Shown: piece after piece, positions 1 to 7,624 of the stretch
Position numbering within the stretch: position 1 is the stretch's first letter
Layout of the letters: each line of letters starts with the position of its first letter
Origin: Verrucomicrobiales bacterium
GTDB lineage: Bacteria > Verrucomicrobiota > Verrucomicrobiia > Verrucomicrobiales > DEV007
DNA length: 54,307 nt
NCBI GenBank assembly: GCA_029213025.1
Contig: JARGOZ010000020.1
Location: 8,080-62,386 of the forward strand
Reading direction: 5' to 3'
The notes under the pieces: model-generated
What the model saw: only the letters and a program-made list of their open reading frames with translations
The model's database searches: none
What the model was told of the DNA's origin: nothing
Made by a program: the position numbers and the translations under genes

Positions 1-180
1 AACGCGAGCCCGCAATACAACGCGAGCCCGCAATACAACGCGAGCCCGCAATACAACGCGAGCCCGCAATACAGCGCGAGCCCGCAATACAGCGCGAGCC
101 CGCAATACAGCGCGAGTCCGCAATACAACGCGAGTCCGCAATACAGCGCGAGTCCGCAATACGGCGCGAGCCCGCAGTGT
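1..180 (+). repeat. 18-bp tandem repeat, ten copies
   Basis: Ten back-to-back copies of an 18-base unit (consensus AACGCGAGCCCGCAATAC) fill the start of the window and continue off its left edge. Copies differ at only a few bases (A/G at the first positions, C/T in the third codon, and a changed last unit), so the array is young or kept homogeneous. Eighteen is a multiple of three, so copy-number changes do not alter the reading frame. It encodes the hexapeptide [N/S/G]ASPQY in frame 1, part of the partial coding region that ends at 483. Confidence 0.97.
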
Positions 181-483
181 CGTGAGGGCGGTTGCTCTTC
201 ACGTTTCATTGCCAACCCATCCGGATATGGTTCAGGCGGGGATCGTTTTTATGACGCTATGGCAGGATCCTGTCCAATCAGTGGCCAGGGCGCTTGTGGA
301 TACACAGAGCCGCAGTGTTCTTCCTGCACAGTTCAAGGCTGTTGCCCCGGTGAAAACCAAAGGGTGCCGGTCTATACCGGAAGCAGATTTATCGAAGCCG
401 GCTCGTTCCGGTATCCGGTAACAACCGACTACTCGCAGCCTGTATATCAGGGAAATTGCTCCCAATCGACCTGCAGTCACTAA
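1..483 (+). CDS. 5'-truncated protein with [N/S]ASPQY hexapeptide repeats and Cys-rich C-terminus
   Basis: Frame 1 is open from the first base to the TAA at 481-483 (160 codons), so this is the 3' part of a gene that starts outside the window. Residues 1-60 are ten hexapeptides, mostly NASPQY or SASPQY, the last being GASPQC. Residues 61-160 are non-repetitive, Gly/Ser/Tyr-rich and contain about ten cysteines in short motifs (GGCSS, GSCPIS, GACGY, PQCSSC, GCCPG), ending in a Cys-His tail. The composition suggests an exported or surface structural protein in which the repeat is a spacer and the Cys region a disulfide-bonded or metal-binding cap; that is inference. I do not recognise the family. 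Methionines inside the frame are internal and should not be taken as the start. Confidence 0.75.
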   Translation, partial: NASPQYNASPQYNASPQYNASPQYSASPQYSASPQYSASPQYNASPQYSASPQYGASPQCREGGCSSRFIANPSGYGSGGDRFYDAMAGSCPISGQGACGYTEPQCSSCTVQGCCPGENQRVPVYTGSRFIEAGSFRYPVTTDYSQPVYQGNCSQSTCSH

Positions 484-521
484 TGCTGAATCATTTCTTC
501 AAACCAATACCAACTAATCAA

Positions 522-1010
522 ATGAAAACAAAAAACATCATCTCCAAAACAACTACAGCCCTGGCAACGATCGCACTCGCTGCTTCCTTTTCCGCTCTAC
601 ACGCCGAAGACCATGATCACGATCATGGTGGTGCTGAGGCGGGACCTAACGGCGGCCGTGTCTTGCACAAAGTAGAGCCGCATCTCGAGTTCTTTGTTAC
701 TAAAGACCGCAAGGTCATGATGACTCAACTCGATGACAATCTGAAAGCCGCTGCAGTAGGTGATCAGGTAGTCCGGGTTACCGCAGGGGATCGTTCCAAC
801 CCGATTCGTATGACCTTCGTCAAACAGGGTAATGTACTGATCTCCCAAACCGCATTCCCGGAGGGCGATGACTTTCCGGTAGTGGTTCAGATTAAAAACA
901 ATGCCGGTAGTAAAACGATCATTGAAAAGTTTACCCTCGATATGACCCAGTGTCCTACCTGCGACCACCTCGAGTATGCCTGTACATGTGATCACGGTCA
1001 CGACCACTAA
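522..1010 (+). CDS. Exported His-rich putative metal-binding protein
   Basis: 162 residues. The chosen ATG begins a clear signal peptide (basic MKTK start, hydrophobic core, cleavage near SALHA at about 28); an upstream in-frame ATG at 456 would overlap the preceding gene and spoil the signal. The mature N-terminus is a DHDHDH cluster followed by GPNGGRVLH and an EFFV.DRKV segment, a pattern seen in periplasmic regions of metal-efflux adaptor-like proteins. The C-terminus has CPTC, a second Cys pair (ACTC) and a terminal HGHDH. Together these point to periplasmic binding of a transition metal (Zn, Cu or Ni not distinguishable). It lies 38 bases after the Cys-rich repeat gene and is followed by an inverted repeat that could end transcription. 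No enzyme motif is visible. Confidence 0.8.
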   Translation: MKTKNIISKTTTALATIALAASFSALHAEDHDHDHGGAEAGPNGGRVLHKVEPHLEFFVTKDRKVMMTQLDDNLKAAAVGDQVVRVTAGDRSNPIRMTFVKQGNVLISQTAFPEGDDFPVVVQIKNNAGSKTIIEKFTLDMTQCPTCDHLEYACTCDHGHDH

Positions 1011-1037
1011 GTAGATAGAGAAACCCAATTTTTTTCG

Positions 1038-1076
1038 ATCCAACAGGGTACGGTCTTCGACTGTACCCTGTTTCTT
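1038..1076. repeat. 22-bp-period intergenic repeat, site 1 (inverted pair)
   Basis: Two 17-bp units facing each other: 1038-1054 in reverse orientation (core AACAGGGTAC) and 1060-1076 in forward orientation (core GTACCCTGTT), separated by CTTCG. The pair can fold into a 14-bp stem (one G-T wobble) with a 3-base loop and is followed by a T-rich stretch, so here it may also serve as a terminator for the metal-binding gene. The same family is at 6266, 21197, 27742, 42417 and 48754. Confidence 0.9.
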
Positions 1077-1319
1077 TTGCCGCGTCGACAAGGGCATTTT
1101 CCGGTAGGTAATCACCGGGTCTGTTGAAATTTGCAGGAAAATTGACCGAAAAACTACACTCTAACACACCAAAAATACCCAAAAACCGACCCGATCAATC
1201 AGTCTGTAAGGTGTATATAATTATCTGGCAGACAAGTGTTAAAGCGGGGTGGAGAGGTGCGCTTACACAATCACGTCATGATTCACTGAGAATTTAGTTA
1301 AGGTTTCTGAAATATTCGT

Positions 1320-1349
1320 TTGCCTTTATATCAAAGTATAGAATATGAT
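1320..1349 (+). promoter_or_regulatory. Possible sigma-70 type promoter for the DUF2637 gene
   Basis: TTGCCT at 1320-1325 and TATGAT at 1344-1349 are separated by 18 bases, 26 bases before the ATG at 1375. Recognised by eye only; the surrounding sequence is AT-rich, so chance matches are likely. Confidence 0.35.
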
Positions 1350-1374
1350 CTGATGCACGACCTAAAATTGAGAC

Positions 1375-2220
1375 ATGAACATAGATTCGGATCAGAATAG
1401 AAAATGGAAGCTCGTTTTCGAATTTTTGAGAAACCAGGGCTTATCAATATTTTCACTTCTACTTGTACTTCTGCTGGCCGCAGGAGCTTTTGCACTATCC
1501 TATGCCGGATTGAAAGATCTGGCATCAACCAACGGGGTGAACCCCAGTCTGGTGTGGGTGTGGCCTTTGGTTCTTGACGGAGCTATTATCGTTTTCTCTG
1601 TCTGTGCATTTCGTGCCGGTCTATGTGGCGAGTCTATTGCCTACCCGATGTTTTTGGTAGTGCTATCAACGTTGGCTTCGATTGCCTTTAACGTACTTCA
1701 CGCCCCGGTCCCGGAAGGTGCCCACATTTGGTCCGAAGCGGCGCTGATTCCGCGGATCATGGCTTCTATTCCGCCGCTCGCCCTTTTCTTATCCTTCGAA
1801 GTAATGATTCGCCAGCTGCAAAGCCAGGTAAGGCAGTCGCACGAGAAACATGAATCCAGTTCCGCCAGGACTATCGTTGAGAGTCTGCCGGTGGAAGAGT
1901 CTGAAGATTCTGAAGCAGTAGGAATGGGTGGTATGCTGCTGGGACTGCATCATTCTCCCGAGCCGGCTGCGGCCCGTGCGGTAAAGACTACTGAGGCCCC
2001 CGCAAAATTTGTGACGGAAACCAAGTCGGTCCCGAAAGAAGTTACCCCTCCAAAGGATACCGCCGCTGCCAAGGCGCTGGTGATCCAGATGTGCAAAGAA
2101 GGCGCTCTCCTCGAAGATATGGCTGAAGCCGCCTGCCGTGCACCTCAAACAGTGAGGCGCTATATCAAAGAGGCCGGACTCGCTGTTCCTATGGCTGGGT
2201 CCTATTCGAAGAAGTCCTAG
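1375..2220 (+). CDS. DUF2637 (SpdB-like) membrane protein with C-terminal helix-turn-helix
   Basis: 281 residues. Residues 20-145 hold four hydrophobic helices in the DUF2637 pattern: ALSYAGLKDLA, then NPSLVWVWPLVLDGAIIVFS, a third helix ending NVLHAP, and a fourth starting RIMASIPPLALF. Residues 150-235 are a polar, Pro/Glu/Lys-rich linker. Residues 236-272 form a helix-turn-helix-like segment (CRAPQTVRRYIKEAGL). The family is best known from actinobacterial plasmids and phages, where SpdB proteins accompany plasmid spread and often carry a similar C-terminal HTH; finding it here is unusual. A role in DNA transfer is not shown by the context: no tra, rep or phage genes are adjacent. The stop overlaps the convergent peroxidase stop by four bases. 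Confidence 0.75.
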   Translation: MNIDSDQNRKWKLVFEFLRNQGLSIFSLLLVLLLAAGAFALSYAGLKDLASTNGVNPSLVWVWPLVLDGAIIVFSVCAFRAGLCGESIAYPMFLVVLSTLASIAFNVLHAPVPEGAHIWSEAALIPRIMASIPPLALFLSFEVMIRQLQSQVRQSHEKHESSSARTIVESLPVEESEDSEAVGMGGMLLGLHHSPEPAAARAVKTTEAPAKFVTETKSVPKEVTPPKDTAAAKALVIQMCKEGALLEDMAEAACRAPQTVRRYIKEAGLAVPMAGSYSKKS

Positions 2221-4232
2221 AATTGGCCGATACCGGAAAGCCGGTTGCCGAGCAGTTCCAGTGATACAGGACCGGCGCCGTTGGCGAGGATCATGACATA
2301 GTAGTTATTCCCGCCGAGCTGTGAGATGGCTTTCACATATCCGTTTTGAACCGTGATATCGGAGTTGCGCAACCGGGAACGTCGGTCCTTCAGTTTCACT
2401 TCCATGCCAAAGGAGTGACCGGAAATCTCGGAGCGTATCCGTAAATCAGCTTTCCTGTTGCCTGTTTTTCTTCCCGTAATGTAATAGGGATGGCCGGAAC
2501 TGTAGCCGGTATATTTCGGCCTTGAGCGGGGAACGGTAAATACATCGCTCTGAATTCGATCAATATCGGTATTTCGTTTGATGATGACGGATAAAGTCTG
2601 CTTCTCGACAAAATTTTGGATTGGCCGGGGCATGTAGTTCTGGTACCAAAACCGGTCACCGTCGCGAAGCCGGGTATATTGATCGACCAGCACCGCTTTC
2701 AGGGTTTCGCCGACGAGGGCGTCCCTGGCATGTGCTTCACCGAGCAGGCCTACCCAGGGATCAATGTTATCGATTGATCCATAGAGTTCCCGCAGTTTTT
2801 CAGCTGTTTCCGGCTCCTCGCTGCGATATTGGTGGAAATCGGAAAGTGCGCCGGTGCCGAAGTATTCCCGAACGGTGTTGTAGTTGGCGATCCCATGGTC
2901 GCGACCGCGTTGGATATTGAGCGAGGCCAGATCAAAACCGCCGGCTTCCGGAGGGCCGAACAGAAAGTTCCGTAAATCATCCACAATCTGATTGTCGATT
3001 CTCTGGGCTCTCTGTTTCGCCATACCGCGGAGCAGAGGTTCCAGACCGCCTGCTTCGAGTAGGGCCGGATTGAAGAAGGCGTCGCGCAGTGCCAAATTAC
3101 CTTCCGGTATAGTTTTGCCGTCCTGCCCGATTCGCAACAGTTCGGTAGGGATCATGGTGTGACCGACCCGGAAAGCCGCTGTGGCAAATACATTGGAAAT
3201 GCCCGGATTGATTTTCGGGTTGTATCTCCGGTAGCGCGGAATCGCATTTTTGCCGAGTAGTACCGGTAGAAATTCGTTGTAGGTAATTGACTGGACTTCC
3301 GCCGCCACCAGACTTCTGGCCATTTCATAGATTTGATCACCGGACAGGTTGCGTCTCCGTTTGCCGATGTATTCCGCCCAGTAATTGTGTTCCCGGACAA
3401 ACAGAGTATGCATCACGGTCAGGTTGATTTGCTCATTGGCTCTCACGTCTCCCGCCAGAAATAGAGATGAATGAGGCCCCCCGGCGTTGGGCAGACCGTC
3501 TTCGTTGAAGGGCAGGAATTCACCGTATTCGGTATCGGTGGTCCTCAGTTTCCCGGTTCCGTCCAGGGTCCGCAGAGCCAGTGCCCTTTCTTCATCGGAG
3601 CCATATACATTGGATGCATCGATAAACGAATTGATTTCATTGATCTGCTGCCGAACTCCGGCGCTGTCAGTTTTGCTGATCGATCTCTGCAGAGGTATAT
3701 CGACGATGAAATGGGGATCATCTCCCGGAACTTCAATATGGAATGGATCAGGATCTTTCGCTCCTTCGGTCAGGTCGAGATCATGGTCGATGAACTGGCC
3801 CCACTGCCATAGAAAATCGGAGGCACCTTTTTCATTGGGGACCAATTCCTGCTGAACGGCTACCGTATTACTGACGACCCGTGCGCTGGGTCGACTCGAA
3901 CCGGACGGCGTCGAGAGTCCGTCCTCATATTCAGCCGGGACCAGGCGCAGCAATTCTTCGAAGGCGGCACCGTAACCAGGGTTTTTCCGGTTATTGCCGG
4001 TTCCGTCGATCGAGCGATATTCACCGGGCCAATAGGAAAACGGGGGAAACTGGCCCCGGTCGAAGTCTATTCTTTTGCTGTGATTGCCTTTTCCTTTCGA
4101 AAATGAAGGCTTGTTTACCCTGGCTTCGACCTTTTGATTGTGCCATTCGAGGTGTCGATTAGATGGCTGATCGCCACTGACGTGCGGGTGAATTGTTAAA
4201 GATAATAAAATCATCAGATATAAGGGGCGCAT
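2217..4232 (-). CDS. Secreted animal-type haem peroxidase (peroxinectin/myeloperoxidase-like)
   Basis: 671 residues with a signal peptide (about 1-20). The animal haem peroxidase signature is complete: distal histidine in WGQFIDHD (His150), catalytic arginine in LFVREHN (Arg280), proximal haem histidine in FRVGHT (His358), and the conserved SLNIQRGRDHG segment near 438-447. Spacings agree with lactoperoxidase-type enzymes. The last ~100 residues, after the peroxidase domain, are beta-rich and basic with no recognised domain. The predicted reaction is H2O2-dependent oxidation of halides or organic donors outside the cytoplasm. It is transcribed towards the DUF2637 gene and away from the upstream sulfatase's start, with a 122-base gap to that sulfatase's stop. 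The ATG at 4232 gives a proper signal peptide. Confidence 0.92.
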   Translation of the reverse strand: MRPLYLMILLSLTIHPHVSGDQPSNRHLEWHNQKVEARVNKPSFSKGKGNHSKRIDFDRGQFPPFSYWPGEYRSIDGTGNNRKNPGYGAAFEELLRLVPAEYEDGLSTPSGSSRPSARVVSNTVAVQQELVPNEKGASDFLWQWGQFIDHDLDLTEGAKDPDPFHIEVPGDDPHFIVDIPLQRSISKTDSAGVRQQINEINSFIDASNVYGSDEERALALRTLDGTGKLRTTDTEYGEFLPFNEDGLPNAGGPHSSLFLAGDVRANEQINLTVMHTLFVREHNYWAEYIGKRRRNLSGDQIYEMARSLVAAEVQSITYNEFLPVLLGKNAIPRYRRYNPKINPGISNVFATAAFRVGHTMIPTELLRIGQDGKTIPEGNLALRDAFFNPALLEAGGLEPLLRGMAKQRAQRIDNQIVDDLRNFLFGPPEAGGFDLASLNIQRGRDHGIANYNTVREYFGTGALSDFHQYRSEEPETAEKLRELYGSIDNIDPWVGLLGEAHARDALVGETLKAVLVDQYTRLRDGDRFWYQNYMPRPIQNFVEKQTLSVIIKRNTDIDRIQSDVFTVPRSRPKYTGYSSGHPYYITGRKTGNRKADLRIRSEISGHSFGMEVKLKDRRSRLRNSDITVQNGYVKAISQLGGNNYYVMILANGAGPVSLELLGNRLSGIGQF

Positions 4233-4354
4233 CTGATAGAAATATCATAACGAATCAAGCGGGCAAGTTTTTTGTTGTTTTATTGAAAGTTTGGCAATTT
4301 TAGTGGAGCTTTGCACCGCAATCTCGAAAAAACCGATCATGGAAAGCGGTTTGG

Positions 4355-6202
4355 CTAGTTGTCGAACGTCCATTTATGTTCTGTTTCACCGGCGCGAAGC
4401 AGGCTGATTTCATCTATAGAAATCGTTCCGGATTTCACTCCGGGGAAATCGAGTCGAAATGAGGTAACCGGATTTTTAGCGGTAAATGGAATTTCCAAAT
4501 CTGTCGCTTCTGCCTTCCTGAAAGGATTGGAAACCACCCGCCGATCTTTGAAGTAGGTAGGCTTAACCCCTTTCTCCGCCCAGCGGAGATCAATACTTCC
4601 CGGTGACGGTGCTTTCAACTGGACACGCAGAATCAGGTCTCCCGGATCGGCCGCCTTTTTCAGTGTAAGATTCAGCTTCGGATTATTCTCGGTTACCTTT
4701 ACGACCAGGTTCCCTTCGCGAATCTTTAGTGAACAACCCTTCGCCGGCGCAACTCCGGATTTGGTCAGCGTTTCTGAACCCGGTGTGTAGTTGGGGTTCG
4801 CGGCGGGGTAAACAGCTCCCGTATCAGTGAGAAATTCGTCGAGCCTTTTTGCCATAGCAGCGACACGCTCCGGTTGCTCTGCGGATAGATCGGTTTTCTC
4901 TCCGATGTCCTCTTTCACATGATATAGAGAATGCCGGTGCGCACCTTTCGGGCCGTCATGGAAAAAGCGAAATAGTTTCCAGTCTCCCTGATAGACCGCG
5001 GCGCTTGGTGGCAGCGTGTCGGGAACTCCGGTAGAATGGGGGAAGTGGGTGAAAATGGCATCCCGCTCCAGAGACTGGCCCTTCATGGCGGGGACGATGC
5101 TGACACCATCGAAGGTCCGTCCTTCGCCAGGTTCCAATCCGCACACTTCCAGCAGGGTAGGATAAAAATCCGTGCTGGTGATCAATTCATCACTGCGACT
5201 GCCGGCTTCTACCTGTCCTGGCCAGACAACTACAGCAGGCACGCGTACGCCGCCGTCCCAGTTGTTGCCTTTTCCTCCCCGCAGAGGGCGATTCGATGTG
5301 GGCGTCGTACCGTCAATTTCGTTATACATATTTCCCCCGTTATCAGAAAAGAAAACGATCACGGTGTTATCAGTTATTCCCAGCCGGTCGATTGCGTTGA
5401 GCATTTTGCCTACATTTTCATCGAGGGATTGCACCATCGCGGCGTAGGTGGGGCTGCGTTGCTCGTCGTCGGGGTTGATTTTGCTGCGGTATTTTTTGAT
5501 CAATTCCGCTTTGGCATCGAAAGGCGCGTGAACCGAGAACTGCCAGTAATTGACAAAGAACGGCTGCTCTTTGTGTTTTTCCATAAACGCCACAGCTTCG
5601 TCGCCCATGCGATCTTCGATATGTTCTTTCGGATATTTTTCGGTGAAGTTTTTGAATTTCCACGGAGCGACAAAACTCCCCGCCGGACCCGGGCCGTGCC
5701 AGTGGGGTATATCAATATCAAACCCGTGTTCCAGCGGCGAATAAGGTTCCGAACCGAGGTGCCATTTACCGAAGTGAGCGGTAGTATAGCCCTCCTGCTG
5801 AAATCGTTTACTCAGGGTTTCATACTTCGTATCGAGCCGGGTCACGGAATCGTAGCCGGTCAGCTTTTTGTTGGGAGGACCGGTTTCTTTGGTTGATGCT
5901 TTGAGCACAATTTTCGGAGTATGGCAATTGGGCGAAGTCAAACCCGTCCGTGCCGGATGCAATCCGGTGAGAATACTCGACCGGGTAGGGGAGCACAACG
6001 GACTTGCTGTATAGGCCCGTTCAAAAGTCATGCCGCGCTTAGCCAGTCTTTCCAGATTCGGAGTTTCGTAAAGCGATGTGTGGCCATACAGGGTCGTGTC
6101 CGCCCAGCCGAGATCGTCAGCGAGTATAAATACCACGTTTGGCTTTTCCCGGGCAAAGGCCGGGAAAGTAACGAAGAGGAAAAGAAGAAAAATCCGATGC
6201 AT
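4355..6202 (-). CDS. Secreted sulfatase (type I, Cys-type formylglycine)
   Basis: 615 residues; signal peptide 1-17. Family S1 sulfatase features: metal ligands Asp29-Asp30 in FILADDLGW, formylglycine motif CSPTR at Cys70, GKWHLG, and the FFSDNGGN metal-binding segment. The Cys must be converted by a formylglycine-generating enzyme, not seen in this window. After the sulfatase core (about 1-475) there is a ~135-residue beta-rich C-terminal region, possibly a carbohydrate-binding module, ending in KWTFDN. The substrate is probably a sulfated polysaccharide; specificity cannot be read from sequence. Its start faces the 6391 gene across a 188-base divergent intergenic region that contains three copies of the 22-bp-period repeat. 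Confidence 0.95.
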   Translation of the reverse strand: MHRIFLLFLFVTFPAFAREKPNVVFILADDLGWADTTLYGHTSLYETPNLERLAKRGMTFERAYTASPLCSPTRSSILTGLHPARTGLTSPNCHTPKIVLKASTKETGPPNKKLTGYDSVTRLDTKYETLSKRFQQEGYTTAHFGKWHLGSEPYSPLEHGFDIDIPHWHGPGPAGSFVAPWKFKNFTEKYPKEHIEDRMGDEAVAFMEKHKEQPFFVNYWQFSVHAPFDAKAELIKKYRSKINPDDEQRSPTYAAMVQSLDENVGKMLNAIDRLGITDNTVIVFFSDNGGNMYNEIDGTTPTSNRPLRGGKGNNWDGGVRVPAVVVWPGQVEAGSRSDELITSTDFYPTLLEVCGLEPGEGRTFDGVSIVPAMKGQSLERDAIFTHFPHSTGVPDTLPPSAAVYQGDWKLFRFFHDGPKGAHRHSLYHVKEDIGEKTDLSAEQPERVAAMAKRLDEFLTDTGAVYPAANPNYTPGSETLTKSGVAPAKGCSLKIREGNLVVKVTENNPKLNLTLKKAADPGDLILRVQLKAPSPGSIDLRWAEKGVKPTYFKDRRVVSNPFRKAEATDLEIPFTAKNPVTSFRLDFPGVKSGTISIDEISLLRAGETEHKWTFDN

Positions 6203-6265
6203 ATCGGCAGATGATGGGACAGAAAACCGCCTCTATCAATTGCCGGTTTCCGGTCAAAACAGTAA

Positions 6266-6326
6266 ATTCAACAGGGTACAATGGCGGATTGTACCCTGTT
6301 GAATGCGGGATTGTACCCTGTTGAAT
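6266..6326. repeat. 22-bp-period intergenic repeat, site 2 (one inverted, two direct units)
   Basis: Best-preserved site. Unit 1 (6266-6282) is the exact reverse complement of units 2 (6288-6304) and 3 (6310-6326), which both read ATTGTACCCTGTTGAAT. Spacers are GGCGG and GCGGG. Unit starts are exactly 22 bases apart. It lies between two divergent genes, upstream of both. Confidence 0.97.
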
Positions 6327-6390
6327 GGCCCGAATTGAAAAAAAATTCCATTCCGTGTAACCTTTTCAGGGAATCGGGCCCTTTCCCGGT

Positions 6391-7569
6391 ATGAACGATA
6401 ATCTGCACAGGAAAAAACCTCATTCTCTACATATATATTCACGGCTTGCAGCCATTGCGCTCGGTGTTGTGATTCTGCTTTCGGCTTCAAATCCTCTTTA
6501 CTCCGGGGAGATGGACCAGAGTTCTGATTGGCCGCGTGTTTTCACCGGGGCGGGTGGTCACGAAGTGATGATCTATCAGCCGCAGGTCAACGAGGTGCGA
6601 AACGAAAAAATGGCAGGCCGAGTCGCTTTCGGTACGGTTCTTCCCGGCCATGATAAGCCAACATACGGATCCGCTGTATTTCATGCGGAACTTCCGCCAA
6701 ATCGAGAGGGACTGGAGGTGACGCTTCGAAATATAGAAGTCACTACAGTCAATCTTCCCGGAGCGCCTTTGCCGGCCGCAATGCTCGTGGATTTGGTTAA
6801 CATTCAACTGGAAGGGAAATCGGTAGTGTTGGAATCCAGCCTGATTACGGCACCGGTGATTGAGGAGGTGGATAAAGGCGAGGTCACCATCGCCCCGACG
6901 TATCAGGGTGGTGAACCTCAATACGCTCCTGTGGAGGGCACCGAAAATCTCCAGTATGTGACCAACTCAGCCTACGAAATCGTCGTAGTGGATGATGTTC
7001 AATATTGTTGTTATGCAGGCGTCTGGTATACCTCCGGGGTCAATGCCGCTGCGTGGGCCGTTGCGGAAGAAGTGGCCGATGTCATTTATACCATTCCGCC
7101 GTATCATCCTCTGCACCACTTGACATACTGCCAGGTTCACGGTCAGTCCGGAGGCGCAGTGGCGTTTGCCAGCACGTCGGGGTATCACACTGTCGTGGGT
7201 GGAGGATTCCATGGCGAAAACGTCAGCGCGTTTGGCGTAGCGGGGCCGCAACATCAGGGCGGAGTGGTTACATATAACGATAATGTATATGTCGGGGTAG
7301 ACGGGCAGATCTACACCAATCAGGACGGCAGCTGGAGCACACTGCGAAAAGGCAATCCGGCCACTCAGGATAGAACAAGGTTGAATGCCGCCAACGGCAG
7401 CCGTGTTTCTACACTGCCAAAAAAGGGCACAACAACCGGGCAGATTCAATCCCGAAGTTCCCGTGCTACCGGTCATTCCGTTCAGGCAGGGCAAAGCCGC
7501 AAAACACATAGTGTAAATCACAGTCGCCAGCGCAGCGGTGGTTCCCGGAGCGGCGGAAGACGGCGGTAA
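6391..7569 (+). CDS. Exported protein of unknown function with Ser/Arg-rich basic tail
   Basis: 392 residues. An N-terminal hydrophobic segment (about 18-38) is a signal peptide or anchor. The mature part begins with DWPRVFTGAGGHEVMIYQPQV and contains YCCYAGVWYTS and VIYTIPPYHPLHHLTY. These blocks resemble exported proteins loosely annotated as 'carbohydrate-binding family V/XII', seen from memory only; no enzymatic motif is known for them. A Gly-rich segment follows (about 260-300), and residues 340-392 are a Ser/Arg/Gly-rich, strongly basic tail ending GGRRR, which could bind polyanions such as sulfated glycans or nucleic acid (inference). It is transcribed divergently from the sulfatase, with the 22-bp-period repeat between them. 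The 55-base gap to the next gene allows co-transcription. Confidence 0.65.
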   Translation: MNDNLHRKKPHSLHIYSRLAAIALGVVILLSASNPLYSGEMDQSSDWPRVFTGAGGHEVMIYQPQVNEVRNEKMAGRVAFGTVLPGHDKPTYGSAVFHAELPPNREGLEVTLRNIEVTTVNLPGAPLPAAMLVDLVNIQLEGKSVVLESSLITAPVIEEVDKGEVTIAPTYQGGEPQYAPVEGTENLQYVTNSAYEIVVVDDVQYCCYAGVWYTSGVNAAAWAVAEEVADVIYTIPPYHPLHHLTYCQVHGQSGGAVAFASTSGYHTVVGGGFHGENVSAFGVAGPQHQGGVVTYNDNVYVGVDGQIYTNQDGSWSTLRKGNPATQDRTRLNAANGSRVSTLPKKGTTTGQIQSRSSRATGHSVQAGQSRKTHSVNHSRQRSGGSRSGGRRR

Positions 7570-7624
7570 ATAAAATACGAATTTTCTTTGTAACCTTTTT
7601 TCCGACTTCGGACCTATACCAGGC

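Noticed and set aside
1..180. CRISPR-like array
   Set aside because: The 18-bp units are directly adjacent with no unique spacers and translate as an in-frame hexapeptide repeat.
1100..1130. Further degenerate unit of the 22-bp-period repeat (CTGTTGAA)
   Set aside because: Only the 8-base end matches and the 22-bp phase is not kept.
5036..5896. 286-codon frame opposite the sulfatase
   Set aside because: Shadow of the sulfatase gene; the sulfatase motifs on the minus strand are unambiguous.
6266..6326. Short CRISPR array in the 22-bp-period repeats
   Set aside because: Spacers are only 5 bases and units may be inverted; no cas genes are present.
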